This document shows, one piece after another, positions 34,406 through 44,862 of a DNA stretch of 64,000 nucleotides (position 1 is its first letter; each line of letters starts with the position of its first letter). Made by a program: the position numbers and the translations under genes. The notes below the pieces were generated by a model. It made no database searches. It was not told the origin of the DNA and saw only the letters and a program-made list of their open reading frames with translations. Location of the stretch: the NCBI RefSeq assembly GCF_002944405.1, contig NZ_CP024307.1, forward strand, positions 3,719,001 to 3,783,000, in the 5' to 3' direction. Source of the DNA: Sinorhizobium fredii (GTDB lineage Bacteria; Pseudomonadota; Alphaproteobacteria; Rhizobiales; Rhizobiaceae).

Positions 34406-35056
34406 GTGGCAGAAGACTTACTGGAAGGATATTATAAAATCCGGATAGATCGGAGATGGGATTTAGAAGACCTGTACAAGTTTCCTCGCGCTTATGAACA
34501 GGTATATTTTGCTTTTTTCTCTCTTATGCCGCATGACGACGAATACACTAGATCAAGAATTGATCAGGCCTACGCAACCTTCCCTTGGCGCGGCGGATAT
34601 AGCGCGGTAAATTTCTATAATCACCTAAAATACACGGTTCCAAAGCGGCAACGTCCTGCAATCAAATCGCTTCAATATGCCTCCCCGGGCTGGATAGAGC
34701 TAATTGCAGTCGCGGTAACGGTGTCATTTTTGATCTCTCGTGTAGTCAAGAGTGTCTGCGCGTCAATCGATGCAGCAAATAACACCTACTCGAACATTCA
34801 TCGGGAGTTGGCAGATCGAAAGCTTCTTAGGATTGAAGTTGAGAAAAAGGAGCTGGAACTTCTTCAGCATAATCTAGACTTTGTTCGAGGCGCAAACCTC
34901 GAAATGGCCGAGTTGCTGCAAATTCCCCCGACGCAAATTGCGGAAATTAATCGTCGGACGGGCAGCGACCTAAAGACGCTGAAGATTTTTCTATCCGTGT
35001 TCCGCCGAATAAGAATCCTTGCCGACTATCAAAACAAAGGCAAGGCGGACCTGTAG
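34406..35056 (+). CDS. Orphan single-helix membrane protein with coiled coil
   Basis: Unrecognised. I choose GTG 34406 (AEDLLEGYYKIRIDRR follows) because a G-rich GGGGGGCGG precedes it; the frame is open to 34343, giving up to 237 residues. The product has a soluble N-terminal domain (FPRAYEQVYFAFFSLMPHDDEYTR, then YATFPWRGGYSAVNFY), one membrane helix near the middle (WIELIAVAVTVSFLISRVV), a coiled coil (ELADRKLLRIEVEKKELELLQ) and a C-terminal helical domain that may be a helix-turn-helix (MAELLQIPPTQIAEINRR). It is divergent from SIR2 and upstream of the MmeI-like gene. Confidence 0.65.
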   Translation: MAEDLLEGYYKIRIDRRWDLEDLYKFPRAYEQVYFAFFSLMPHDDEYTRSRIDQAYATFPWRGGYSAVNFYNHLKYTVPKRQRPAIKSLQYASPGWIELIAVAVTVSFLISRVVKSVCASIDAANNTYSNIHRELADRKLLRIEVEKKELELLQHNLDFVRGANLEMAELLQIPPTQIAEINRRTGSDLKTLKIFLSVFRRIRILADYQNKGKADL

Positions 35057-35200
35057 GTAGGGTCAAGCGCGGTTAGGTTCCTACTGCGACCCGCGTGCTA
35101 CTGCGCATGGCGACGTTGATGGTATCTCCCTCACACGAGGCGGTTCTCGCTGTATTGAGAATCTGATTTAACTGCGGACTTCACTTGGCAATGTGAGGCT

Positions 35201-38122
35201 ATGGAAGCGAAAGATTTCATTCGAAAGTGGCGGGACTCCGCGCTCAAGGAGCGTGCTGCTGCCCAAGCGCATTTTTTGGACCTTTGCCGCTTGCTAGGTG
35301 AGCCCACACCCGCAGACGTTGATCCATCAGGCGTCGACTACGGATTTGAGGTCGGTGCGACAAAAACCACCGGAGGCAGGGGGTTCGCCGACGTCTTTAA
35401 GCGCGGCTTCTTCGCCTGGGAGTATAAAGGGGCAAAAGCGAACTTAGACGCCGCTTTTGCTCAACTTCAGCGATATGCCGTTGCGCTCGACAATCCGCCT
35501 CTGCTCGTTGTGTCAGATATCGGTAGCTTGATCCGTATCCACACCAACTGGACGAATACTGTTTCAAAGGTATACGAAATTCCGATCTCTGACCTCGGAG
35601 ACGCGAAAAAGAGAGCGTGGCTCAAGGCCGTCTTTTCTGATCCTGAGGCACTTCGACCCAAGAAAACTCGGCAGCAGTTGACCGAAGAGGTTGCGGCAGA
35701 GTTCGCAAAGCTCGCGGGTTCGCTTCGTGAACGTGGACACGCGCCGCAACTTGTCGCGCACTTCATCAACCGTCTCGTGTTTTGCATGTTCGCGGAGGAC
35801 GTCAAGCTTCTCCCGGACAATATATTCTCCAGAATGCTAGACCGAGCACTTGAAGAGCCGGGTGAATTCGAGGCATTCGCCCGTGATCTCTTTGCGGCGA
35901 TGAAGTCAGGTGGGCGCGTTGGTTTCGAGCGTATTGCATGGTTTAACGGCGGTTTGTTCGATGATGACTTTGTAATAGCATTAACAAGGAGCGAAATAGG
36001 GATCGTTCGAGATGCTGCCGCACAGTATTGGGGCGACATTGATCCGTCCATACTTGGTACTCTGTTTGAGCGCGGCCTTGATCCTGAAAAGCGGAGCCAG
36101 CTAGGTGCCCACTATACCGACCGTGACAAGATCATGATGATCATTGATCCGGTGATTGTTGAGCCGTTGACGGCAGAGTGGGAAAGGACCAAGGCAGAGA
36201 TTACCAGCCTGATGGAAAAGGCCTCCATTGGAACAGGAGGCACACGAACGAAAGCCAGAAACCGAGCCCAGACACTGCTAGACCAATTCCTGAACCGGTT
36301 GGGTGATTTTCGCGTTCTTGATCCTGCGTGCGGCTCCGGAAACTTTCTTTATCTTGCACTTCGATCATTGAAGGACATTGAGCATAGGGCCCAAGTTGAG
36401 GCTGAAGCCTTAGGCCTTCCGCGTGGGTTCCCACGTATCGGGCCCGAAGTCGTTCAGGGCATTGAGATCAATCCCTATGCAGCTGAACTCGCACGCGTAT
36501 CCGTCTGGATAGGGGAAATCCAATGGATGTTAAAGAATGGATTTTCGGCAAGCCAAAACCCGATTTTGAAGCCGCTCAATACAATTGAGAACAGGGATGC
36601 CTTGCTGAATGAAGATGGCACCGAGGCAATTTGGCCGAAGGTGGACGCTATTATCGGGAATCCACCGTTCCTGGGCGGTCGAAAGCTATTGCCCGAACTT
36701 GGTGCTGAGTACATATCAAAGATCAGATCGGTGTATGGGAATGCTGTGCCGAACGGCGCGGACTTCGTTTGCTTTTGGTTTCACAAAGCGCAGCAGGTGC
36801 TAAGTTTTGGGCCCACACGAGTAGGATTAGTGGCAACGAATTCGATTTCGGGCGGGAAGAACCAGCGTGTTCTCCGATCCATTACTGAAACTTCGAGTAT
36901 TTTTCGGGCTTGGGACGACGAACCGTGGGCGGTTGAGGGAGCTGCCGTTCGGGTTGCGATAGTGTGCTTCGCCAATTCGTCATCCGAGTCAGTGTTGCTA
37001 AATGGTGAGATAGTGGATGAAATTTATCCCGATCTTACGGGCAGGTCGGGACGGGTTGGCGTTAATCTTTCTTCAGTTCTTAAGCTGCCAGACAATCTGG
37101 GCATAGCTTTCCAAGGTGTCGTTCCAAGAGGGAGCATCAACAGACGTGATGCTGAACGCTTGGGGTTACCGGAAGCAAGCTTCGTTCTTCCCGGGGGCGT
37201 AGCTAGAGACCTGCTCCGAATTGCTGGAAATCCAAACGGTAGGCCAAATTCTGATGTTGTGGTTCCCTATATCGTTGGGGACGAAGTGGTAAATCGCCCT
37301 TTGGACAGATACATCATTGATTTTTATGGCAAATCTGAGTTCGAAGCCTCGCTTTATGGTGAGGCGTTCAAATGCATCGAACCAGTCCGACTGCACCGTA
37401 GACACATGAATCAGAGGGAAGCTCTAGAGACCTGGTGGCAGCATTGGAATGGTCGTCCCAAGATGCGGCAAGCACTCGCCAACAAGACAAAGTATATCGC
37501 CACTCCACGTGTATCCAAGCATAGGATATTCAGGTGGGTATCTTCCGGTATACTTCCTGATAATATGGTGATCGCAATTGCGTCGGAGGAAGATGCAGTT
37601 TGGGGAATTCTTAGTAGCCGTTTTCACGAATTGTGGACGCTTCGTCTTTGCACCTTCTTAGGGGTCGGAAATGACCCTCGGTACACGCCGAGTACGGTTT
37701 TCGAAACATTTCCATTCCCTGAGGGGTTGAATGCGAAACGTCAGTCATCGACGCACGAGGGAAGCGACCCATTTGAGAAGATTGCAGAAATTGCGAGACG
37801 CTTAAATCAACTGCGAGAAACTTGGTTGAATCCCGCAGAGCTTGTCTCGTCTCCTGTCATAGCCGAGCTTGGCTTGAATCCTCAGCTCCACGCGGTTGAC
37901 GCTTCCGCTGAGAAAGAGTTGCGTGGCCGCACATTGACGAAACTCTACAACGACAGGCCCTCCTGGCTTCGGCAACTCCACTCTGAATTGGATGCTGCCG
38001 TCGCGGAAGCCTATGGCTGGAGCGACGCCATTTCGGACGATGATGCACTTGATAAGCTTTTCAAATTGAACCAGCACCGGGGGAGCGATGCGGGCGAAAT
38101 CATTCATTCACTCGCAGGGTGA
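35201..38122 (+). CDS. MmeI-like type IIL restriction endonuclease/methyltransferase
   Basis: A 973-residue fusion of nuclease, DNA adenine methyltransferase and target-recognition regions. The N-terminal nuclease motif is Asp64-x9-Glu74-Tyr-Lys76 (ADVFKRGFFAWEYKG), exactly the D-x9-ExK spacing of MmeI. A helical connector leads to methyltransferase motif I DPACGSGNF (374-382) and motif IV NPPF (487-490); the C-terminal part contains the target-recognition domain and helical end. Type IIL enzymes methylate one strand and cut about 20 bases away. Length fits MmeI (919 residues). Both catalytic sites look intact. Its 3' end overlaps the PLD gene by 35 bases. Confidence 0.92.
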   Translation: MEAKDFIRKWRDSALKERAAAQAHFLDLCRLLGEPTPADVDPSGVDYGFEVGATKTTGGRGFADVFKRGFFAWEYKGAKANLDAAFAQLQRYAVALDNPPLLVVSDIGSLIRIHTNWTNTVSKVYEIPISDLGDAKKRAWLKAVFSDPEALRPKKTRQQLTEEVAAEFAKLAGSLRERGHAPQLVAHFINRLVFCMFAEDVKLLPDNIFSRMLDRALEEPGEFEAFARDLFAAMKSGGRVGFERIAWFNGGLFDDDFVIALTRSEIGIVRDAAAQYWGDIDPSILGTLFERGLDPEKRSQLGAHYTDRDKIMMIIDPVIVEPLTAEWERTKAEITSLMEKASIGTGGTRTKARNRAQTLLDQFLNRLGDFRVLDPACGSGNFLYLALRSLKDIEHRAQVEAEALGLPRGFPRIGPEVVQGIEINPYAAELARVSVWIGEIQWMLKNGFSASQNPILKPLNTIENRDALLNEDGTEAIWPKVDAIIGNPPFLGGRKLLPELGAEYISKIRSVYGNAVPNGADFVCFWFHKAQQVLSFGPTRVGLVATNSISGGKNQRVLRSITETSSIFRAWDDEPWAVEGAAVRVAIVCFANSSSESVLLNGEIVDEIYPDLTGRSGRVGVNLSSVLKLPDNLGIAFQGVVPRGSINRRDAERLGLPEASFVLPGGVARDLLRIAGNPNGRPNSDVVVPYIVGDEVVNRPLDRYIIDFYGKSEFEASLYGEAFKCIEPVRLHRRHMNQREALETWWQHWNGRPKMRQALANKTKYIATPRVSKHRIFRWVSSGILPDNMVIAIASEEDAVWGILSSRFHELWTLRLCTFLGVGNDPRYTPSTVFETFPFPEGLNAKRQSSTHEGSDPFEKIAEIARRLNQLRETWLNPAELVSSPVIAELGLNPQLHAVDASAEKELRGRTLTKLYNDRPSWLRQLHSELDAAVAEAYGWSDAISDDDALDKLFKLNQHRGSDAGEIIHSLAG

Positions 38123-39110
38123 GCAGCATACAACAATCGGTCGCTTGATTGACGCCCACGAACGCGTTCAATCAACCCAAATGCTTTCGTGCTTCGCGTA
38201 CGCAACGAACTCAGGCGCCGCATATTTTGACCTAAAGCTCGGCCACAACATTTGGCCCGTTGTAGAAACGCGTTGGTTGTTCGGCATTGACTATGGCCGT
38301 ACCGACCCATCTGCTTTGCGCCTAATTGCTGGCAAGCAAAATTCGCAAGTAAGAATTTACGATGGAGCTTTTGTGACTGGAAGTGCCAGCTTCCTACCCA
38401 GGAAGGACTTCCATATGAAGGCGGCATTTTTTTTGAATGAAGCTGATGACAGGTTTGGAATGGTAGCAGGCTCAGGGAATTTTTCTGCTGGCGGACTAGT
38501 TCGCAACATTGAGTGCGGAACAACACTTGTTGCAACTAGTCAACTCGAATTCCAACGCTCATTTCAGTTGAGCCATATCGCAGCAATTGAACTTTGGAAC
38601 AACTCGGCACCACTGGAACTGGTCATTGATGACTACGAAGACCGGTGGCGTGCGCTGCGAGGAGCTGAGGAAGAGGAAGAGGAAGAGGACGTTCAGTGCG
38701 CGGCATTTTGGATAGAAGCAGGCTATGTGACGCGCAATAGGGGCCCATTTCAGCCCGGAAATCAGATCGATATGCCGAGAGGAATGCACCGGTTATTCGG
38801 CCTTGAGCAACCAGTTGGTGCTGGTCCAAACACAATCATAGGCCCCGTCACCTTCTTGCCGCCGAGTGGTGTGCCGGTAACACGAAACTTGCGGCTAGGG
38901 AACAATATGATGGAAAAGATTAGCCTCCCAATTCCTGAGGACCATGGCCTCGAAATCTACGATGGAAAAGTTCTGGTGTTTCAGGAAGTTGGTGAAGGAT
39001 TTTCCATCGTGGCACTAGAGGCCGACGATTTCCAGCAGGCATTCGGATCGAGATTGCGCGGAATTAGATTGATGGGCAGCGGCAGGAGGTACGGCCTCGT
39101 CGACGAATAA
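38088..39110 (+). CDS. Phospholipase D-fold (single HKD) nuclease-like protein
   Basis: The 340-residue protein has one HKD-like site: His109-x-Lys111 in DFHMKAAFF and Gly-Ser-Gly-Asn in AGSGNFSAGG (128-136), the PLD pattern HxK...GSxN. Proteins with one motif, such as Nuc and the restriction enzyme BfiI, dimerise to form the active site. A run of seven glutamates (about 196-202) separates the PLD part from a C-terminal domain that I do not recognise. ATG 38088 has GGGGGAG a few bases upstream and overlaps the MmeI-like gene, so the two are probably coupled. Substrate and role are inferred. Confidence 0.75.
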   Translation: MRAKSFIHSQGEQHTTIGRLIDAHERVQSTQMLSCFAYATNSGAAYFDLKLGHNIWPVVETRWLFGIDYGRTDPSALRLIAGKQNSQVRIYDGAFVTGSASFLPRKDFHMKAAFFLNEADDRFGMVAGSGNFSAGGLVRNIECGTTLVATSQLEFQRSFQLSHIAAIELWNNSAPLELVIDDYEDRWRALRGAEEEEEEEDVQCAAFWIEAGYVTRNRGPFQPGNQIDMPRGMHRLFGLEQPVGAGPNTIIGPVTFLPPSGVPVTRNLRLGNNMMEKISLPIPEDHGLEIYDGKVLVFQEVGEGFSIVALEADDFQQAFGSRLRGIRLMGSGRRYGLVDE

Positions 39111-40070
39111 TTAACTAGAGGAAAGCGGCTGTGGTGTTGCTGCCAGTACGAATGATGCGGATGTTGACATCGTAGACGGCACTCCGTACACAGAAAAAAG
39201 CTCGAAATCGTACCCAGAAGTCCAATAAGGCTTTGTTTTCGTTTCTGATCTCGGCTTATGCTAAGGTGGTCGCTTCCTCCCTCCGGGCCCACTAGCAATT
39301 GGCGTCTCACTCACTCGGCTTAGCTGATGTCCGCTCTCGCCATATTCTAAAATTGACTTTCCGCTCCCGGCCCCAATCTGGCCCTCAAGGTCGGAGCTTG
39401 CCCTTAAGCGCAAAGGCCAGTCAGGTCGGACGGCGCCAGGTGCGCAAGTGAAGATGCCGCTGTCTGTCACGACAAGGCCGGACAGGCGTCGTTGGCAGCT
39501 TGGTGGGGGAGAAGTGCGTGTGTGTGTTGAAACTACTCAGCGGTCAGCTGTCGCAGCAGCGTGTCGCCCCCAGTGGCCCAGTGTGGCGGCCGTGAAGAAG
39601 GCGAAAAAAATCTCGACGAATGTCGGAAGGGCGACCGGCACAAGGAGCCCCCTCCCTCCCCCGAAACAGCACCAGCCCCTCTCGTCACGATGACGGGCCA
39701 TTGACATAGCTGGGCAGCGCAGCCCCCTTGGTGACGCACCTTAACAAGCGCGGTAAAGGAAAAGCGCACCGTTGACGCCAACGTTCGGCGCGATCACGGG
39801 CTGTCGTGCGAGTATAGTCGGCGACTTCGGTCAAATGGCGGGAAGTCTGTTCCCATAGTGAGGGCGAGGCCGCTTTTTCGAGTAAGTAGGAGCTTGGGAA
39901 ACATTTTATCCTTTCGCCGCGACGAGCAGCGGGATGCATCATCGCGCACTTTCCAGGTCTTGCGCGTGAGTGTCGATTTTCAAGTCTATGGACAAAGATG
40001 GAATAAGGCGGGGATAATCCGGGGGTAATCAAGCCAAAAACAAATTTGATTCTTTAATTTCAGCATGGTG
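39111..40070. other. About 960 bases without a convincing gene at the right end of the island
   Basis: Between the PLD gene and the tRNA attachment site. Frames of up to about 115 codons exist on both strands but have no ribosome-binding sites, recognisable products or mutual consistency. The stretch may hold decayed cargo or the right integrase-binding arm region. Confidence 0.45.
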
Positions 40071-40085
40071 TGGCGGAGAGGGGGG
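40071..40085 (+). repeat. Right attachment repeat (attR) inside tRNA-Ser
   Basis: Same 15 bases as 24118-24132; here they are the complement of the CCA end, discriminator and acceptor/T-stem of the tRNA. Confidence 0.85.
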
Positions 40086-40160
40086 GATTCGAACCCCCGA
40101 TGGGCTTGCACCCATGCCGCATTTCGAGTGCGGTGCATTCAACCACTCTGCCACCTCTCC
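40071..40160 (-). tRNA. tRNA-Ser (anticodon CGA)
   Basis: On the minus strand the 90-base gene starts GGAGAGGTGGCAGAGTGG and ends CCTCTCCGCCA, with a perfect 7-bp acceptor stem and encoded CCA. The anticodon stem-loop is CCGCA-CTCGAAA-TGCGG (anticodon CGA, reads UCG), a long variable arm follows as in all tRNA-Ser, and the T loop is GTTCGAATC. The 3' end is the island attachment site, and the insertion has kept the tRNA intact. Confidence 0.98.
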
Positions 40161-40461
40161 GCGGGGCCGGTTGGCGCTTTGAAGCGCGGCCGGTTCATAG
40201 CGGCAGTTTCGGCCGCTGACAAGGGGCAGAAAGAAGAATATCTTCAAGTCGGTGGCTTTCGCCTTGACAAGGAAGGGCGACTCCCGTAATCCGCGCCATG
40301 AAGTGGTGTGGCCTGCCCGCACCGCAGCGGGTAATGGTTTGTGCCCGTTCACTGGCGGAGGTCAAGGGGGTTCCTCGCATCTCTCCGCTCAACGTAGCGA
40401 CTGACAAAAAGACGGCCTTGTCCACGGGCAAAGAGCCGGACCGAACATGAAAGGATAAAGT
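40161..40461. other. Leader region between tRNA-Ser and rplU
   Basis: About 300 bases containing the promoter for tRNA-Ser (leftward) and the rplU-rpmA leader (rightward). I see no confident regulatory RNA structure or promoter boxes. Confidence 0.4.
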
Positions 40462-40839
40462 ATGTTCGCAGTCATCAAGACCGGTGGTAAGCAGTACCGC
40501 GTGGCAGCCGACGACGTCATCACCATCGAAAAGCTGGAAGGCGTTCAAGGCGACAAGATTGAATTCACCGAGATCCTGATGGTCGGCGTCGGCGCCGATG
40601 CCACCATCGGTGCTCCGTTTGTCGAAGGTGCCGTCGTCAGCGCCGAGGTCGTGGACCAGGGCCGCGCCAAGAAGGTCATCGCCTTCAAGAAGCGCCGCCG
40701 CCAGAACTCCAAGCGTTCGCGCGGCCATCGCCAGCATCAGACGATCGTCCGCATCCTGGACATTGCTGCGGCCGGCGGCAAGGCGAAGAAGTCTTCGAAG
40801 AAGACCGAAGCCGCCGCTGAAGCTGAAGCTGCAAACTGA
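40462..40839 (+). CDS. rplU: 50S ribosomal protein L21
   Basis: The 125-residue protein starts [18 protein letters not shown], the L21 signature, followed by [17 protein letters not shown] and the 23S-rRNA-binding end [15 protein letters not shown]. The Ala/Glu/Lys tail is a common alphaproteobacterial extension. It forms the standard rplU-rpmA operon and is the first core gene right of the island. Confidence 0.98.
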   Translation: MFAVIKTGGKQYRVAADDVITIEKLEGVQGDKIEFTEILMVGVGADATIGAPFVEGAVVSAEVVDQGRAKKVIAFKKRRRQNSKRSRGHRQHQTIVRILDIAAAGGKAKKSSKKTEAAAEAEAAN

Positions 40840-40871
40840 GTTCCGGGATCGAAGGTTAAAGGAGAACACCA

Positions 40872-41141
40872 ATGGCACACAAGAAAGCTGGCGGTTCGTC
40901 GCGCAACGGTCGCGATTCTGAGTCCAAGCGCCTTGGCGTGAAGAAGTTCGGCGGCGAAGCCGTCATTGCGGGCAACATCATCGTGCGCCAACGCGGCACG
41001 AAGTGGCATGCCGGCGCCAATGTCGGCCTTGGCAAGGATCATACGATTTTTGCGCTTACGGCGGGCAACGTGGACTTCCGTACGAAGGCCAACGGCCGAG
41101 TCTACGTGTCTGTAATGCCGAAAGCCGAAGCAGCGGAATAA
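40872..41141 (+). CDS. rpmA: 50S ribosomal protein L27
   Basis: The 89-residue protein begins [19 protein letters not shown], the L27 N-terminal tail that reaches toward the peptidyl transferase centre, and contains [19 protein letters not shown]. The N-terminus needs no cleavage, unlike the firmicute form. It starts 32 bases after rplU with AAAGGAG upstream. Confidence 0.98.
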
Positions 41142-41216
41142 GCCGGTAGCGCTCTAAAACAGCCGGCGTCTCATCGACCCGGCTGACGCACCCGCAAGGT
41201 TCAAAAGCCAGACTTC

Positions 41217-41250
41217 AAAGGGGAGATGGGGCAATACCCAGCTCCCCTTT
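41217..41250 (+). terminator. Hairpin downstream of rpmA
   Basis: AAAGGGGAG (41217-41225) pairs perfectly with CTCCCCTTT (41242-41250). The T run after the stem is short, so the strength as a terminator is uncertain. It lies about 75 bases after the rpmA stop and just before the next gene. Confidence 0.55.
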
Positions 41251-41272
41251 TCACGTCTCTGGAGGAAGAACC

Positions 41273-41920
41273 ATGCAAACCGAGCTCTTGAGGGAAGACC
41301 AATCACGGTCTCCCGAACAAAGGCTGAGGCCTCAGCGGTCAAGGACCGATTGCCCGATATTGTTATCGCCCCGGCTCGTTTTGCGCGCGCCCCACGAAGA
41401 TGATATCGACGCCCTTGCCCATCTTGCCAACAACGCCAATATCGCCACCATGGTCTCGCGCATGCCGCACCCCTACACGACGGCGGATGCGGCCGATTTC
41501 GTGCGACGCGCCAAAGCCGGCACGATTGGCCCCGGCACGATTGGCAAGTGCGTCTACGCGATCACCAAAGCGGACAATGGCGCATTCCTCGGCTGCTGCG
41601 GGATCGAGCCGCATGCCGACGGCAAGACGGTCGAGCTCGGCTACTGGCTGGGCGAACCCCATTGGAACAAAGGCTATGCGACGGAGGCGACGCAGGCACT
41701 GACCGACATGGCCTTTCGCACCCGCGATATCGACCAGATCGATGCGCGCTGCCGTGTGATGAACATGGCTTCGCGCCGGGTCATCCAGAAGTGCGGCTTC
41801 CAGTTCCAGGGCTCCGGCATGGTCGACAGCCTGGCGCTCGGCGGCACCATTGCCGTCGAGTGGTACCGGCTCGACCGCAAGACTTGGGTTTCGCTCAGAA
41901 GCTGGGGAGGCATGCGATGA
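41273..41920 (+). CDS. GNAT family N-acetyltransferase (RimJ/RimL-like), first of a tandem pair
   Basis: The 215-residue protein has a RimJ/RimL-type acetyltransferase domain: LSPRLVLRAPHEDDIDALAHL, then ELGYWLGEPHWNKGYATEA (acetyl-CoA motif A) and ASRRVIQKCGFQFQG. The acceptor is unknown; ribosomal protein N-termini or small molecules are options. Its TGA overlaps the ATG of a second, homologous acetyltransferase, suggesting gene duplication with coupled translation. This pair between rpmA and obgE is common in rhizobia. The start could be a little downstream, because the first 25 residues look atypical. Confidence 0.88.
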   Translation: MQTELLREDQSRSPEQRLRPQRSRTDCPILLSPRLVLRAPHEDDIDALAHLANNANIATMVSRMPHPYTTADAADFVRRAKAGTIGPGTIGKCVYAITKADNGAFLGCCGIEPHADGKTVELGYWLGEPHWNKGYATEATQALTDMAFRTRDIDQIDARCRVMNMASRRVIQKCGFQFQGSGMVDSLALGGTIAVEWYRLDRKTWVSLRSWGGMR

Positions 41921-42501
41921 ACGCGCTCGTTCCCGAACGGTCGCGGGTGGTCGCCCGCCCCGATCCCGGCCCCTGCCCCATCATCGAGACGCAGCGGCTG
42001 CGTCTGCGCCCGCACCGGCTTTCCGATGCCGCGGCGATCGCCGAATCGCTCGGCGATTTCCAGGTGGCGCGCATGCTGGCTCGGGTGCCGGCGCCCTACC
42101 ACCAGCAAGATGCGCTCGACTGGCTGAACCGTCAGACGGCAAGCGTCCTGCCCGACTGGATGCTCGCCGTCACCTCCGGCGACGACGTCCATATCGGCTG
42201 CGTCGGCATCGAATTCCGGCGGAGCGAATGGCACGTTGGCTACTGGCTGAACCGCTTCTATTGGGGCAAGGGCCTGGCCAGCGAGGCCGTCCATGCCGCC
42301 GTCGAACGCTTCTTCCGCCGCATGCCGGAGGCGGTGCTGCATTCGGGCGTCTTTGCCGACAACCCGGCCTCGCTCAAGGTGCAGGAGAAGCTCGGCTTCC
42401 GCATCACCGGCTGCAGCCAGATCTATGCGCTCGCGCGCAATGCCATGGTGGCGCATATCGAAACGCGGTTGACGGCGGAGGACCTGCGCCGGCCGGCTTG
42501 A
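41917..42501 (+). CDS. GNAT family N-acetyltransferase, second of a tandem pair
   Basis: A 194-residue paralogue of the gene before it. It shows IIETQRLRLRPHRLSDAAAI and motif A WHVGYWLNRFYWGKGLASEA, then NPASLKVQEKLGFRITG. ATG 41917 lies in an ATGA overlap with the upstream stop, with GGGGAGG just before, so translation is coupled. A divergent tandem copy may have a different acceptor or form a heterodimer. Substrate unknown. Confidence 0.88.
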   Translation: MNALVPERSRVVARPDPGPCPIIETQRLRLRPHRLSDAAAIAESLGDFQVARMLARVPAPYHQQDALDWLNRQTASVLPDWMLAVTSGDDVHIGCVGIEFRRSEWHVGYWLNRFYWGKGLASEAVHAAVERFFRRMPEAVLHSGVFADNPASLKVQEKLGFRITGCSQIYALARNAMVAHIETRLTAEDLRRPA

Positions 42502-42509
42502 CGAACAGA

Positions 42510-42536
42510 ACCCGCCGGAGCTCAGCTTTGGCGGGT
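42510..42536 (+). terminator. Weak terminator-like hairpin after the GNAT pair
   Basis: ACCCGCC and GGCGGGT form a 7-bp stem with a 13-base loop, ending in TCCTT rather than a clear T run. Lies just after the second acetyltransferase stop. Confidence 0.4.
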
Positions 42537-42550
42537 CCTTCATGCGATAG

Positions 42551-43687
<1,137 letters not shown>

Positions 43688-43688
43688 C

Positions 43689-44825
43689 ATGGCCGCGAAC
43701 CGCAAACCGCTCGAAAAGCACCGCCGGATCGTCATCAAGATCGGCTCGGCCCTGCTCGTCGACCGCCAGACGGGGCTGAAAAAGAGCTGGCTCGACGCCA
43801 TGTGCGCCGACATCGCGGCGCTAAAGGGCAAGGGCGTCGAAGTGCTGGTCGTTTCCTCGGGCGCCATCGCGCTCGGCCGCACCGTATTGAACCTGCCGGC
43901 CGGCGCCCTGAAGCTCGAGGAAAGCCAGGCGGCCGCCGCCGTCGGCCAGATCGCCCTCGCCCGCGCCTGGTCGGAAAGCCTTTCTACCGACCAGATCATC
44001 GCCGGCCAGATCCTGCTGACGCTCGGCGATACGGAGGAGCGACGCCGCTACCTGAATGCGCGCGCCACGATCAACCAGTTGCTGAAGCTCGGCTCCGTGC
44101 CGATCATCAACGAGAACGACACGGTCGCCACCACCGAAATCCGCTATGGCGACAACGATCGGCTCGCCGCCCGCGTGGCGACCATGGTCGGCGCCGACCT
44201 GCTCGTGCTGCTATCCGACATCGACGGGCTCTATACGGCCCCGCCGCATCTCGATCCGGAAGCCCGCTTCCTCGAGACGATTGCGGAAATCACGCCGGAG
44301 ATCGAGGCGATGGCCGGCGGTGCGGCCTCGGAACTGTCGCGCGGCGGCATGCGCACCAAGATCGATGCCGGCAAGATCGCCACAACGGCCGGTTGCGCGA
44401 TGATCATCGCTTCCGGCAAGCCGGTGCATCCGCTGAAGGCGATCGAGGCCGGCGCCCGTTCCTCCTGGTTCGCGCCTTCCCGCTCGCCGGTGACGGCGCG
44501 CAAGACCTGGATCGCCGGACAGCTCCTGCCGGCCGGTTCGATTGCGATCGATGCCGGCGCGGAGACGGCGCTGCGCTCCGGCAAGAGCCTGCTTCCGGCC
44601 GGTGTCCGCCAGGTGACCGGAACGTTCAGCCGCGGCGACACGATCGCGATCCTCAACAATTCCGGCCGCGAGATCGCCCGCGGGCTCGCCGGCTACGACG
44701 CCGACGAGGCGCGCCAGATCGCCGGCAAGAAATCGGCCGAGATCGCCGCGATCCTCGGCTACGCCGGCCGCACCGCCATGGTGCATCGCGACGATATGGT
44801 AATGACGGCTCCCTCGGAACCATGA
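43689..44825 (+). CDS. proB: Glutamate 5-kinase
   Basis: ProB phosphorylates glutamate, the first step of proline synthesis. The 378-residue protein has the amino-acid kinase domain ([47 protein letters not shown]) and a C-terminal PUA domain (about 280-370, with [15 protein letters not shown]). It is co-directional with obgE and proA, and the operon therefore carries two consecutive steps of one pathway. Length normal. Confidence 0.97.
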   Translation: MAANRKPLEKHRRIVIKIGSALLVDRQTGLKKSWLDAMCADIAALKGKGVEVLVVSSGAIALGRTVLNLPAGALKLEESQAAAAVGQIALARAWSESLSTDQIIAGQILLTLGDTEERRRYLNARATINQLLKLGSVPIINENDTVATTEIRYGDNDRLAARVATMVGADLLVLLSDIDGLYTAPPHLDPEARFLETIAEITPEIEAMAGGAASELSRGGMRTKIDAGKIATTAGCAMIIASGKPVHPLKAIEAGARSSWFAPSRSPVTARKTWIAGQLLPAGSIAIDAGAETALRSGKSLLPAGVRQVTGTFSRGDTIAILNNSGREIARGLAGYDADEARQIAGKKSAEIAAILGYAGRTAMVHRDDMVMTAPSEP

Positions 44826-44862
44826 TCCGGGGCGGAAAAGGACGAGAAGAAAGGCAAGCTCC

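Larger units (their letters stand above)
24118..40085. mobile_element. Integrative genomic island at tRNA-Ser(CGA), about 16 kb
   Basis: The 15-base sequence TGGCGGAGAGGGGGG occurs at 24118-24132 and again at 40071-40085, where it is the CCA end and acceptor/T-stem part of tRNA-Ser(CGA). A tyrosine integrase gene begins 175 bases inside the left copy. Contents: integrase, small basic protein, AlpA-like regulator, Toprim primase, DUF3631 ATPase, broken PD-(D/E)XK gene, two-gene membrane unit, SIR2-HerA, orphan membrane gene, MmeI-like enzyme and PLD protein. Base composition falls noticeably between about 30 and 39 kb, unlike the GC-rich flanks. No transfer (conjugation) or capsid genes are seen. 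Confidence 0.9.

Noticed and set aside
39111..40070. Short frames in the 960-base gap by the tRNA
   Set aside because: Overlapping frames on both strands with no family or start signal; not supportable as genes.
40071..40160. tRNA-Ser remnant at the left end of the island
   Set aside because: Only the 15-bp core is present at 24118-24132, without the rest of a tRNA, so no second tRNA gene is called.
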